From: Savagea sp.
GTDB lineage: Bacteria; Bacillota; Bacilli; Bacillales_A; Planococcaceae
Assembly: GCA_030146155.1 (NCBI GenBank)
Contig: JASLCF010000170.1
Coordinates: 1-19,210, forward strand
DNA: 19,210 bases
Reading direction: 5' to 3'
In this document: positions 6,467 through 14,489 of the stretch, piece after piece
How the letters are laid out: each line of letters begins with the position of its first letter
Position numbering within the stretch: position 1 is the first letter of the stretch
Notes under the pieces: generated by a model
What the model was told of the DNA's origin: nothing
Databases searched by the model: none
What the model saw: the letters and a program-made list of their open reading frames with translations, nothing else
Position numbers and translations under genes: made by a program

Positions 6467-7174
6467 ATGCGTAACGAAAATAAAAAAATATTAATTGTTG
6501 ATGATGAACAACCTATTCGCACATTATTAGAATATAATTTAAAACAATCTAATTTTCAGACATTAACTGCAGCAGATGGGGAAGAAGCACTTGAAGTCAT
6601 TCAGGAAGAACAGCCAGATTTAATTCTACTTGATTTAATGTTACCCAAAATTGATGGTATCGATATATGTAAACAATTACGTCACGCGGACAACCATGTA
6701 CCCATCATTATGTTGACTGCAAGAGGAGAAGAACCTGATAAAGTATTAGGCTTAGAAATTGGTGCAGATGACTACATGACGAAACCTTTCAGTCCGAGAG
6801 AAGTTGTTGCTAGAGTGAAAGCTGTTCTTCGTCGTACGGGTAAACAGCAAGTCACTGAAGAGGCCGAAGATTCTATTCGAGAAGGGGATTTAATTGTTTA
6901 CCCTGATCGATATGAAGTGCAAAAGGGAGATATTGCATTAGAATTTACACCGAAAGAGTTTGAGTTATTAGTGTACTTTATGCAAAATAAAAATAGAGTT
7001 TTATCAAGAGATCAGTTACTAAGTGCAGTTTGGAATTATGATTTTGCAGGTGATACTAGAATTGTAGACGTTCATGTTAGTCATCTTCGAGAGAAAATTG
7101 AAGACACTACGAAAAAACCAAAGTTTATTAAAACGGTTCGAGGAATTGGCTATAAATTCGAGGAGCAAAAATAA
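6467..7174 (+). CDS. phoP: Response regulator PhoP (OmpR family)
   Basis: DNA-binding response regulator of the phosphate-starvation system; after phosphorylation by PhoR it controls phosphate uptake and cell-wall teichoic acid genes. The receiver domain (about 6-122) has the acidic pair Asp12/Asp13, phospho-acceptor Asp56 (LILLDLMLP), Thr84 and Lys106. The C-terminal winged-helix domain (about 135-233) ends with the typical VHVSHLREKIE...VRGIGYKFE pattern. At 235 residues it is of normal family length. ATG at 6467 is taken as the start; a TTG immediately before it is possible. The ribosome binding site is weak (GAGAGAGTGA), and with only 7 nt after the MaoC-like gene, coupling to it is likely. 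The stop overlaps the phoR start by one base. Confidence 0.95.
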   Translation: MRNENKKILIVDDEQPIRTLLEYNLKQSNFQTLTAADGEEALEVIQEEQPDLILLDLMLPKIDGIDICKQLRHADNHVPIIMLTARGEEPDKVLGLEIGADDYMTKPFSPREVVARVKAVLRRTGKQQVTEEAEDSIREGDLIVYPDRYEVQKGDIALEFTPKEFELLVYFMQNKNRVLSRDQLLSAVWNYDFAGDTRIVDVHVSHLREKIEDTTKKPKFIKTVRGIGYKFEEQK

Positions 7175-8613
7175 TGAAACGCACATTGTATTCGAAATTA
7201 TTGATTGCAATCGTCATGACACAGTTTGTTGTTATGACGATTTCTGCGATTTTATTAGGTCAATTTTTCTTTATTTTTGAAACTGATACATCAAATGAGT
7301 TGCATAATCAATATTGGTTTTATTTAATTACTGTGCTGACGCTTGTATTTATTATCAGTTCGTTTGTACTTGCAAAAGTAATTGATGCCTATACACGTTC
7401 TGTAGAGACGGCTAATAAAGTTGCGAATCAATTAGCAAAGGGAAATTATTTAGCGCGGACACCTATGCGAGAGATTGTCGAAGAGGATAGTCTTTCAACT
7501 GCAATTAATCAATTAGGCGGAACTTTACAAGAGTTTAAAATCCAACAAGAAATGGATAAAGAAAGAATTAAAACTTTGGTTGAAAGTATCGGCAGTAGTT
7601 TAATTATGTTCGGACGTGAAGGGAATTTGACGTTAGTCAACGGTGTATTTGAGAGAAAGTTTCAAATGTCCCGTGATGAAATGTTAGGAAAACAATATTA
7701 TGATATTCCCTTTGAAGCACCAATTGAAGAGGTCATTGAAGAGGTTTTTTTAACGGAACAAGTCTATGAAAAACAAATGAGATTAGAGAGAGAAAAAACC
7801 AAGCATTTTACAATCTATGGGGCTCCAGTGATTGGGCTACATGGCAACTGGTTAGGTATTATTATTGTTCTCCATGATATCTCTAAGCTCGTTCAACTTG
7901 AAGAAATTAGAAGAGAATTTGTAGCGAACGTATCCCACGAGTTACGAACACCTATTACTTCAATCAAGGGTTTTACTGAGACTATTTTAGACGGTGCGAT
8001 TGAAGATCAAGAAGTAACTAGACAATTTCTCACAATCATTCAAAAAGAGAGTGATCGACTTCAATTATTAATTGATGACTTATTAGAATTGTCGAGAATT
8101 GAGAGAAGTGGTTTCACTATGCATATGCAGCCGATTATTCTTGAACGGACTTTGCGAGATGCAATTGAAGTGGTGTCAGCTCAAAGTGAAGAAAAACAAA
8201 TTGCGATTACCCTTGAAGGTGATGAGAGAATTTCGGTTGAAGCAGACCAAAGAAGAATGATCCAAATTATTGTCAATTTATTAACTAACGCGATTACTTA
8301 TTCTAAAGCGTCAACTCATATTCAAGTCCGTTACTGGCTTGAACAACCCTTTGTTTATATTGCCGTGCAAGACCAAGGGATTGGTATTGCAGAAAATGAA
8401 AAGGCACGCTTGTTTGAAAGGTTCTATCGAATAGATAAGGCACGAGCAAGGGATTCAGGAGGAACTGGGTTAGGATTAGCGATTGTAAAACATTTAGTTG
8501 AAGCTCATCAAGGTGAAATTATTGTGGAAAGTGAAGTGAATGTGGGAACGACTTTTACTGTCAAGTTTCCCATTCGACAAGGAAAGGAAGTAAAAACAAT
8601 TGCAGAAAAATAA
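7174..8613 (+). CDS. phoR: Sensor histidine kinase PhoR lacking an extracellular domain
   Basis: Partner kinase of PhoP. At 479 residues it is about 100 shorter than B. subtilis PhoR (579). Two membrane segments (about 7-33 and 47-67) are joined by only ~13 residues, so the extracytoplasmic sensing domain is absent. The cytoplasmic part is complete: a HAMP-like linker (about 68-120), a PAS domain (about 130-240), the phospho-acceptor His255 in NVSHELRTPI, N-box Asn372 (NLLTNAITYS), the G1 motif with Asp400 (DQGIGI), an F-box LFERFYRID, and the G2 motif GGTGLGLAIV (429-438). ATG at 7174 overlaps the phoP stop (TAATG) with AGGAG at 7161-7165. Its last 14 bases overlap polA. B. subtilis PhoR is thought to sense a cytoplasmic teichoic-acid intermediate through PAS, so loss of the outer domain need not abolish function. 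Confidence 0.93.
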   Translation: MKRTLYSKLLIAIVMTQFVVMTISAILLGQFFFIFETDTSNELHNQYWFYLITVLTLVFIISSFVLAKVIDAYTRSVETANKVANQLAKGNYLARTPMREIVEEDSLSTAINQLGGTLQEFKIQQEMDKERIKTLVESIGSSLIMFGREGNLTLVNGVFERKFQMSRDEMLGKQYYDIPFEAPIEEVIEEVFLTEQVYEKQMRLEREKTKHFTIYGAPVIGLHGNWLGIIIVLHDISKLVQLEEIRREFVANVSHELRTPITSIKGFTETILDGAIEDQEVTRQFLTIIQKESDRLQLLIDDLLELSRIERSGFTMHMQPIILERTLRDAIEVVSAQSEEKQIAITLEGDERISVEADQRRMIQIIVNLLTNAITYSKASTHIQVRYWLEQPFVYIAVQDQGIGIAENEKARLFERFYRIDKARARDSGGTGLGLAIVKHLVEAHQGEIIVESEVNVGTTFTVKFPIRQGKEVKTIAEK

Positions 8614-11278
8614 ATTATTATTAATCGACGGGAACAGTTTAGCTTATCGTGCATTCTTTGCATTGCCATTGCTCTCAAATTCTCAAGGTATTCATACGAA
8701 TGCGGCTTATGGTTTTACAATGATGTTGCAAAATGTTTTGAAAGAACATCAACCGAGTCATATTTTAGTAGCATGGGATAAAGGAAAAGTTACTTTTAGG
8801 CATGAGGTTTATTCTGAATATAAGGGTGGGAGACAAAAAACACCTAATGAATTAAGAGAGCAATTTCCGATTATTCGAGAAATACTAGAGGCTTATGGTA
8901 TTCAACAGTATGAATTAGAGTCTTATGAAGCGGATGATATTATAGGCACAATGAGTCAGCAAAGTTCCGAAGAGATGGAAGTTATCATTATTTCTGGAGA
9001 TAAAGATTTGACGCAATTGGCTTCTGCGCATACAACAGTGTTGATTACCAAAAAAGGGATTACAGAAATGGAAGAGTACACCCCCGAAACAATTGTTGAA
9101 AAATACGGACTTACTCCTAAACAAATCATCGACATGAAGGGATTAATGGGTGACAAGTCCGACAATATTCCTGGTGTTCCAAGTGTTGGTGAAAAGACAG
9201 CGATTAAACTATTAAAAGAATATGGAAGTGTCGAGGGTGTTTATGAACATCTAGATAAGATTACAGCAAAAAAATTAAATGAAAACTTAACTACTTATCA
9301 GGAACAAGCTTTTTTAAGTAAACAGTTAGCTACAATCGATAACGATTCGCCGGTTGAGATTTCAGTGTCTGAGACTCAATATGAAGGGCCAAATTACGAA
9401 GCTTTGCTAGAAGTGTTCAATCATTTAGAATCTAAAAATTTAATTCAGCAAGTCGTTCAAGAAATGAAAGAGAAAGGAATAGAAGCTGATGTCGTTTTAG
9501 AAGAACAACCTGAAATCGACACATCCTTTGAAACCGTCGCTTTATCTGATGGAGCAACTTATGTGGAGCAATTACCTAAAGAAGCAATCGTTCATCTCGA
9601 ACTGTATGGTGAGCAATATTTCACTGAAGAAATTTTAGGGCTTGTCATTACACCTTTGAACGAGTCGGAAGGAAAACCTATCTTTTTTACGACCGAAGAA
9701 ATTGAACAACAAGTTGAAATACATCAGTACTTAGAAAATCCTGAACAAAAAAAATATATGTTAGATAGTAAAGCAACAATGGGCGCGTTAAGTCGCTTTG
9801 GTATTACTGTCGAGGGAGTTGCTTTTGATTTTGAATTAGCAGCTTATATTGCAGATGCAGGAAATGCTCAAAAATCATTTGCTCAACTGGCAGTAGAACA
9901 AGGATTTCACTTTGTAACAAGTGATGAAGAAATTTATGGGAAAGGTGCAAAGAAAAAAGTACCTGCAGTAGAGATTTATCAACAACATAGCGTACTTAAA
10001 ACATTAGCCATGCGTGGACTTATCCCATTAGTGATTGAACAATTAAAAGCAAGTGAACAATACGAACTGTACCAAGAGCTCGAGTTACCACTAGCTTCAA
10101 TTTTAAGTCAAATGGAACGTCAAGGCATTAAAGTTGAAGTTGAGGTGTTACAAACACTAGGGAAAGATTTATCATTAAGATTAGATCAACTAGAACAACA
10201 AATTTATAGTTATGCGGGAGAATCATTTAATATTAATTCACCGAAGCAGCTAGGTGTTATCTTATTTGAAAAGATTGGCTTAACACCAATCAAGAAAACA
10301 AAAACGGGTTACTCTACAGCAGCAGATGTTTTAGAAAAACTTGAAAAAGAGCACGAAATCGTTTCTTTAATCTTATTATACCGTCAACTCGGCAAATTAA
10401 ATTCAACATATGTTGAAGGATTGCAAAAAGAAATTCATTCCGATGGGAAAATTCATACAACGTATCAACAAGCGTTAACGACGACAGGTCGTCTAAGTTC
10501 AATCCATCCTAATCTTCAAAATATCCCGATTAGAATTGAAGAAGGTAGGAAAATCAGACAGGCATTCGTACCTTCTGAAAAGGGATGGCAATTACTCGCA
10601 GCAGACTATTCTCAGATTGAATTAAGAGTCCTTGCTCATATTTCAGAGGATGAGATGCTGATTGATGCTTTTAAACGTGGAGCAGACATTCACACTGAAA
10701 CAGCAATGAATGTTTTTGGTGTTGCGCGTGAAGAAGTAGACAGTCAAATGAGACGTACAGCAAAGGCAGTGAACTTTGGAATTATTTATGGGATAAGTGA
10801 TTATGGGTTATCTCAAAATTTAAATATCACTAGAAAAGAAGCTCAACATTTTATTGATACGTATTTAAATACGTATAGCGGTGTACGGCAATATATGAAA
10901 CAAAGTGTCAGTGATGCGAAAGAAAAAGGATATGCACAAACTTTACTCAATCGCAGACGTTTTTTACCGGATTTAAATAGTAGTAGTTTTAATATTAGAA
11001 GTTTTGCTGAAAGAACTGCAATGAATACACCTATTCAAGGTTCAGCAGCAGATATTATAAAAAAAGCAATGATTGATATGCAGGATCGTTTAATAGAAGA
11101 AGGTTTATCGGCAAGAATGCTCCTACAGGTTCATGATGAATTAATTTTTGAAGCACCAATGGATGAAATTGAAAGACTTCAACAGCTTGTGCCAGAAGTA
11201 ATGGAGCAAACTGTACAATTATTAGTTCCTTTAAAAGCCGATGTAGCAATAGGTCATTCTTGGTATGAAATGGATTGA
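8600..11278 (+). CDS. polA: DNA polymerase I
   Basis: Family A DNA polymerase that fills gaps in repair and replaces Okazaki RNA primers. 892 residues in three parts. The 5'-3' exonuclease (about 1-290) shows LLLIDGNSLAYRAF, SYEADDIIGTM, ISGDKDLTQL and the helix-hairpin-helix GDKSDNIPGVPSVGEKTA. The 3'-5' exonuclease-like part (about 305-480) has lost the DxE metal site (IVHLELYG), as in other Bacillus enzymes, so no proofreading is expected. The polymerase part has motif A AADYSQIELR (Asp669), motif B RRTAKAVNFGIIYG (718-731) and motif C QVHDELIFE (Asp846). The start is TTG at 8600, inside the end of phoR, with GGAAAGGAAG about 9 nt upstream; no in-frame ATG lies near the family N-terminus. 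mutM follows 13 nt after the stop. Confidence 0.97.
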   Translation: MQKNKLLLIDGNSLAYRAFFALPLLSNSQGIHTNAAYGFTMMLQNVLKEHQPSHILVAWDKGKVTFRHEVYSEYKGGRQKTPNELREQFPIIREILEAYGIQQYELESYEADDIIGTMSQQSSEEMEVIIISGDKDLTQLASAHTTVLITKKGITEMEEYTPETIVEKYGLTPKQIIDMKGLMGDKSDNIPGVPSVGEKTAIKLLKEYGSVEGVYEHLDKITAKKLNENLTTYQEQAFLSKQLATIDNDSPVEISVSETQYEGPNYEALLEVFNHLESKNLIQQVVQEMKEKGIEADVVLEEQPEIDTSFETVALSDGATYVEQLPKEAIVHLELYGEQYFTEEILGLVITPLNESEGKPIFFTTEEIEQQVEIHQYLENPEQKKYMLDSKATMGALSRFGITVEGVAFDFELAAYIADAGNAQKSFAQLAVEQGFHFVTSDEEIYGKGAKKKVPAVEIYQQHSVLKTLAMRGLIPLVIEQLKASEQYELYQELELPLASILSQMERQGIKVEVEVLQTLGKDLSLRLDQLEQQIYSYAGESFNINSPKQLGVILFEKIGLTPIKKTKTGYSTAADVLEKLEKEHEIVSLILLYRQLGKLNSTYVEGLQKEIHSDGKIHTTYQQALTTTGRLSSIHPNLQNIPIRIEEGRKIRQAFVPSEKGWQLLAADYSQIELRVLAHISEDEMLIDAFKRGADIHTETAMNVFGVAREEVDSQMRRTAKAVNFGIIYGISDYGLSQNLNITRKEAQHFIDTYLNTYSGVRQYMKQSVSDAKEKGYAQTLLNRRRFLPDLNSSSFNIRSFAERTAMNTPIQGSAADIIKKAMIDMQDRLIEEGLSARMLLQVHDELIFEAPMDEIERLQQLVPEVMEQTVQLLVPLKADVAIGHSWYEMD

Positions 11279-11291
11279 GGTGATGGAGTAA

Positions 11292-12176
11292 ATGCCTGAG
11301 TTACCAGAAGTAGAGATTGTGGTACGTCAACTCTTACAAGAAGAAATTATGCAGGAAATTATTCAAGTTGATGTATCAGATACGGTAAGGCGTTCTAAAG
11401 CAGAGGGAAAAGAAGCAATTATTAAGGGAGAAGCAGTCGATTCTTTTGTGAATCAATTAACAGGCACCACTATCGAAGCTGTGAGAAGAAGAAGTAAATA
11501 CATTTACTTTTCGTTGCGTCGATTTGACCAGGCCTATTTATTAGTTAATCACTTAGGAATGACAGGAGCTTGGTTTATCGTAGAATCTGTCGATGAAATC
11601 AAAGAGGACAAGTTTCAAAGACATATTCATCTTGTGTTTCATTTAAAGAATGGCTTGTTATTAGTCTACTGTGATATTCGTCGATTTGGTGAGTTTAGGC
11701 TGTTGAGGGATGAGGCAGATTATCCGCCGCTACTTTTATTAGCACCAGAACCATTTGATTTAAATGCAGAACAGTTTTTCATTGACCAGATGCAATCTAA
11801 AAGGTCGCAAAAGAGAATGATAAAAGCGGCAATTATGGACGGAAAAAATATTTCAGGATGTGGAAATATTTACGCCACAGAAGCTTTATTCAAAGAGAAG
11901 ATTCGCCCTGATACACTGGTTCACTTGTTAACAGAGCAACAACTTCGTCAGTTGTTTCAACAGATTATTGCTATTTTGAAAACAAGTATCGATAGAGGGG
12001 GAAGCTCAATTTCTGATTACAGAAATATCAATGGTGAGAGCGGAACGATGCAAGGAATTCATCAAATGTATAATAAAAAGACTTGTGCAGTTTGTGGAAC
12101 AGATACACAACGCATCATCATTGAGCAACGAACATCCACCTATTGTCCAGTCTGTCAAAAAGGAGCAAACGCATGA
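11292..12176 (+). CDS. mutM: Formamidopyrimidine-DNA glycosylase (somewhat divergent)
   Basis: Base-excision repair glycosylase/AP lyase that removes 8-oxoguanine and FaPy bases. The N-terminal PELPEVE, supplying the catalytic Pro and Glu, is intact. Lys69 in RRRSKYIYF corresponds to the catalytic-site lysine but lies about ten residues later than usual because of a short insertion around 31-55. NHLGMTG and CDIRRFGEF (intercalating Met, Arg, Phe) are present. The C-terminal zinc finger has two CxxC pairs (CAVC, CPVC) with the expected Arg between them. Less typical are SGCGNIYATEALF (usually AGxGNIYxxEALF) and MYNKKTC in place of the common VYGR. At 294 residues it is slightly long. ATG at 11292 follows a strong GAGGTGAT (11277-11284) that overlaps the polA stop. 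It overlaps coaE by 4 nt. Confidence 0.92.
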   Translation: MPELPEVEIVVRQLLQEEIMQEIIQVDVSDTVRRSKAEGKEAIIKGEAVDSFVNQLTGTTIEAVRRRSKYIYFSLRRFDQAYLLVNHLGMTGAWFIVESVDEIKEDKFQRHIHLVFHLKNGLLLVYCDIRRFGEFRLLRDEADYPPLLLLAPEPFDLNAEQFFIDQMQSKRSQKRMIKAAIMDGKNISGCGNIYATEALFKEKIRPDTLVHLLTEQQLRQLFQQIIAILKTSIDRGGSSISDYRNINGESGTMQGIHQMYNKKTCAVCGTDTQRIIIEQRTSTYCPVCQKGANA

Positions 12177-12763
12177 TTATTGGATTAACAGGAAGTATAG
12201 CTACAGGTAAAAGTACGGTTGCAAATTTGTTAACTCAAGCTGGGTTACCTGTCATTGATGCGGATGTAGCGGCACGTAAAGTCGTTGAAAAAGGAAGTCC
12301 GACCCTAGAAGAAATCAGTGCTACATTTGCTAATATCCTACTTGAAGATGGGACTTTGAATAGAGAAAAGTTGGGTGAAATTGTATTTAATGATGAGAAA
12401 AAAAGACTCCAATTAAATGCCATCATACATCCTGCAATCAGACAATGGATGAAGTCAGAACAAGAACGTTTGCTTGAAGAAGGAGAGCCGATTATCATTG
12501 TAGATATCCCACTTCTTTTTGAAAATAAACTAGAGCAAACGGTGGATCAAATTATCGTCGTAGCTACAAGTGCTTCAACTCAACTTCAACGGTTGATGCA
12601 GAGGAACCATTTATCTGTTGAACAGGCTCAACAACGGATTGCCTCACAAATTCCAATTGCGGATAAAGTAAAACGGGCAGATGTAGTCATTGATAATGAG
12701 GGAACCCTTGAAGAAACGAAATACCAAGTTGAACAATGGTTAAACAATCTCAAGAAAAAATGA
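12173..12763 (+). CDS. coaE: Dephospho-CoA kinase
   Basis: Phosphorylates the ribose 3'-OH of dephospho-CoA, the last step of coenzyme A synthesis. 196 residues, the normal length. The P-loop is GSIATGKS (7-14); the DADVAARKVVEKG segment (about 29-41) and VDIPLLFE (about 107-114) are family hallmarks of substrate and lid regions. ATG at 12173 has AAGGAG (12160-12165) 7 nt upstream and overlaps the mutM stop as ATGA; an upstream TTG frame extension has no support. In B. subtilis ytaF lies between mutM and coaE; it is absent here. No terminator with a T run follows: ATTTGTT/AACAAAT (about 12766-12794) can pair but lacks a T tract. Confidence 0.95.
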   Translation: MIIGLTGSIATGKSTVANLLTQAGLPVIDADVAARKVVEKGSPTLEEISATFANILLEDGTLNREKLGEIVFNDEKKRLQLNAIIHPAIRQWMKSEQERLLEEGEPIIIVDIPLLFENKLEQTVDQIIVVATSASTQLQRLMQRNHLSVEQAQQRIASQIPIADKVKRADVVIDNEGTLEETKYQVEQWLNNLKKK

Positions 12764-12810
12764 CGAATTTGTTACGTTTTGGTGAAAAAAACAAATCTAA
12801 ATGAATTAAG

Positions 12811-12839
12811 TCTACATTATTGTCTAAATGTGTTATACT
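12811..12839 (+). promoter_or_regulatory. Extended -10 promoter of gapB
   Basis: TGTTATACT (12831-12839) is an extended -10 element with TATACT at 12834-12839. TCTACA at 12811-12816, 17 bp upstream, matches four of six -35 bases. Transcription would begin near 12846, giving a leader of about 45 nt. Confidence 0.7.
12829..12839 (+). promoter_or_regulatory. Probable CcpN operator I of gapB
   Basis: TGTGTTATACT fits the CcpN consensus as I recall it for B. subtilis (TRTGHYATAYW) at all eleven positions. It covers the extended -10 element, so a bound repressor would interfere with RNA polymerase. CcpN represses gapB and pckA during growth on glucose in B. subtilis. Confidence 0.7.
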
Positions 12840-12859
12840 AATTATCGGAAAACGACAAT

Positions 12860-12870
12860 AGTATAACATA
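12860..12870 (-). promoter_or_regulatory. Probable CcpN operator II of gapB
   Basis: The minus strand reads TATGTTATACT, again a full match to the recalled CcpN consensus. It is inverted relative to operator I, with centres 31 bp apart, about three helical turns. Together the sites form a nearly continuous inverted repeat from 12831 to 12868 around a GAAAA centre. Confidence 0.68.
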
Positions 12871-12890
12871 CATGCAGGAGGACTTATTAC

Positions 12891-13895
12891 ATGACGATTT
12901 CAGTGGCAATTAACGGGTTTGGAAGAATTGGACGTATGGTGTTCCGTCAAATGATGAAAAATGACAACATCAACGTGGTAGCGGTAAATGCAATGTACCC
13001 AGCAGAAACTTTAGCACATTTAGTAAAATATGATACAGTACACGGTACATATGATGGTGAAGTGAAGGCAGAAGAAAATGCATTAATCGTTGACGGGAAA
13101 CGTGTTCAATTAGTAGCAGACCGTAACCCTGAAAACTTACCTTGGAAAGACTTAGGTGTAGATGTTGTAATTGAAGCGACTGGCGTATTTAATGATCGTG
13201 AAGGCGCAGCAAAACATTTAACTGCAGGAGCTAAAAAAGTTATTTTATCAGCACCAGGTAAAAATGAAGATATCACAGTTGTTTTGGGCGTAAACGAAGA
13301 TCGTTTAGACATCGAAAAACACGATGTGATTTCAAATGCAAGTTGTACAACAAACTGTTTAGCACCTGTTGCTAAAGTATTGAATGATGAGTTCGGTATT
13401 GAAAATGGTTTAATGACAACTGTTCATGCGTATACAAACGATCAAAAGAACTTAGATAATCCACATAAAGATTTACGTAGAGCGCGTGCTTGTGCTCAAT
13501 CGATTATTCCAACTTCTACTGGAGCGGCAAAAGCATTAGCTTTGGTTCTTCCTGAATTAGAAGGGAAAATTCATGGAATGGCGTTGCGCGTACCGACACC
13601 TAACGTTTCTTTAGTTGACCTAGTGGTAGATCTCAAACAAGATGTAACCGTGGAACAAGTAAATGCCGCTTTTGAAAAAGCTGCAAATGGTCCATTAAAA
13701 GGTATTCTTTCATACACAGAAGAGCCATTAGTATCTGTTGATTTTAATACAAATACTTCTTCATCAATCGTTGATGCATTATCAACAATTGTAATGGAAA
13801 AAAGAAAAGTAAAAGTATTAGCTTGGTACGATAATGAGTGGGGTTACTCTGCTCGCGTAGTACAACTAGCTGAAAAAGTAGGACAATTACTTTAA
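12891..13895 (+). CDS. gapB: Glyceraldehyde-3-phosphate dehydrogenase, gluconeogenic GapB type
   Basis: Runs the GAPDH reaction in the gluconeogenic direction with NADPH. 334 residues. Visible are the Rossmann loop NGFGRIGR (8-15), the catalytic Cys152 in SNASCTTNC and His179 in TVHAYTNDQ. The residue after the second strand, an Asp in NAD-dependent GapA, is replaced (Asn33-Ala34 in AVNAMYPAET), and LAHLVKYDTVHG is characteristic of GapB, so NADP preference is inferred. ATG at 12891 has AGGAGG (12876-12881) 9 nt upstream. Location between coaE and nrdR is the gapB position in Bacillus; the glycolytic gapA belongs with cggR and pgk elsewhere. Two CcpN-type operators at its promoter fit repression on glucose. 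speD, its usual partner in B. subtilis, is missing. Confidence 0.95.
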   Translation: MTISVAINGFGRIGRMVFRQMMKNDNINVVAVNAMYPAETLAHLVKYDTVHGTYDGEVKAEENALIVDGKRVQLVADRNPENLPWKDLGVDVVIEATGVFNDREGAAKHLTAGAKKVILSAPGKNEDITVVLGVNEDRLDIEKHDVISNASCTTNCLAPVAKVLNDEFGIENGLMTTVHAYTNDQKNLDNPHKDLRRARACAQSIIPTSTGAAKALALVLPELEGKIHGMALRVPTPNVSLVDLVVDLKQDVTVEQVNAAFEKAANGPLKGILSYTEEPLVSVDFNTNTSSSIVDALSTIVMEKRKVKVLAWYDNEWGYSARVVQLAEKVGQLL

Positions 13896-13916
13896 ATTCT
13901 AATTGAATAGAAAAGA

Positions 13917-13947
13917 AAACGAACAGTATCGAACTGTTCGTTTTTTT
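13917..13947 (+). terminator. Intrinsic terminator after gapB
   Basis: AAACGAACAGT (13917-13927) and ACTGTTCGTTT (13933-13943) pair perfectly over 11 bp around ATCGA; T run to 13947. Confidence 0.92.
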
Positions 13948-13951
13948 ATGC

Positions 13952-13980
13952 ATGAAAGTTCATGGAAACACTGTTATAAT
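13952..13980 (+). promoter_or_regulatory. Promoter of nrdR-dnaB-dnaI
   Basis: TGTTATAAT (13972-13980) gives a consensus -10 (13975-13980) with the TG extension. ATGAAA at 13952-13957, 17 bp upstream, matches four of six -35 bases. The -35 lies inside a perfect palindrome CATGAA-AG-TTCATG (13951-13964). Transcription would begin near 13987. Confidence 0.7.
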
Positions 13981-14013
13981 GGACGTACTACAGTATGTGA
14001 GGAGATTAGTACA

Positions 14014-14472
14014 ATGGAGTGTCCTTCCTGTCATCATAATGGAACTCGTGTCGTTGACTCAAGACCAGCCGAAGAAAATCGTGCCATTCGTCGAAGAAGA
14101 GAATGTGAAAAATGCGCGTTTCGTTTTACCACTTTTGAAAAAATCGAACAAATTCCCTTAACTGTAATCAAAAAAGACGGTTCGCAAGAGGAATTTAATG
14201 ATGATAAATTATTGCGTGGTCTCATTCGAGCTTGTGAAAAAAGACCCGTTCAAGTCGATGATTTAAAAAATATCGTTTATCATATAGAAAAAGAATTAAG
14301 GGATCAACATATCTTAGAAGTAAAGGCAAGTGTAATTGGTGAGATGGTATTAGAACAACTCGCTCAATTAGACGAAGTTGCTTTTGTTCGTTTTGCCTCA
14401 GTTTACCGTCAGTATAAAGATATTCATGTTTTTATAGACGAATTACGTAAATTGCAAGAACAATCCAAATAG
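14014..14472 (+). CDS. nrdR: Transcriptional repressor NrdR
   Basis: Zinc-ribbon/ATP-cone repressor of ribonucleotide reductase genes that senses (d)ATP levels. 152 residues, the normal length. The N-terminal zinc ribbon uses Cys3, Cys6, Cys31 and Cys34 (CPSC and CEKC), followed by the conserved FRFTTFE. The ATP-cone covers about 49-139 (VIKKDGSQEEFNDDKLLRG to the VYRQYKDI region). ATG at 14014 is fixed by the MECPSC start and GAGGAG (13999-14004) 9 nt upstream; the frame stays open upstream, through the gapB terminator, but that extension is not part of the family. It begins a short operon with dnaB and dnaI, a conserved arrangement linking dNTP supply control with replication initiation. 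I see no clear NrdR box in its own promoter. Confidence 0.96.
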   Translation: MECPSCHHNGTRVVDSRPAEENRAIRRRRECEKCAFRFTTFEKIEQIPLTVIKKDGSQEEFNDDKLLRGLIRACEKRPVQVDDLKNIVYHIEKELRDQHILEVKASVIGEMVLEQLAQLDEVAFVRFASVYRQYKDIHVFIDELRKLQEQSK

Positions 14473-14489
14473 AAGGGCGGAAAAAATAG

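Noticed and set aside
12766..12794. Stem ATTTGTT/AACAAAT as a terminator after coaE
   Set aside because: Only seven AT-rich pairs, a 16-base loop and no T run after it.
13903..14013. N-terminal extension of nrdR
   Set aside because: The upstream open frame runs through the gapB terminator and the nrdR promoter; the family begins at MxCPxC.
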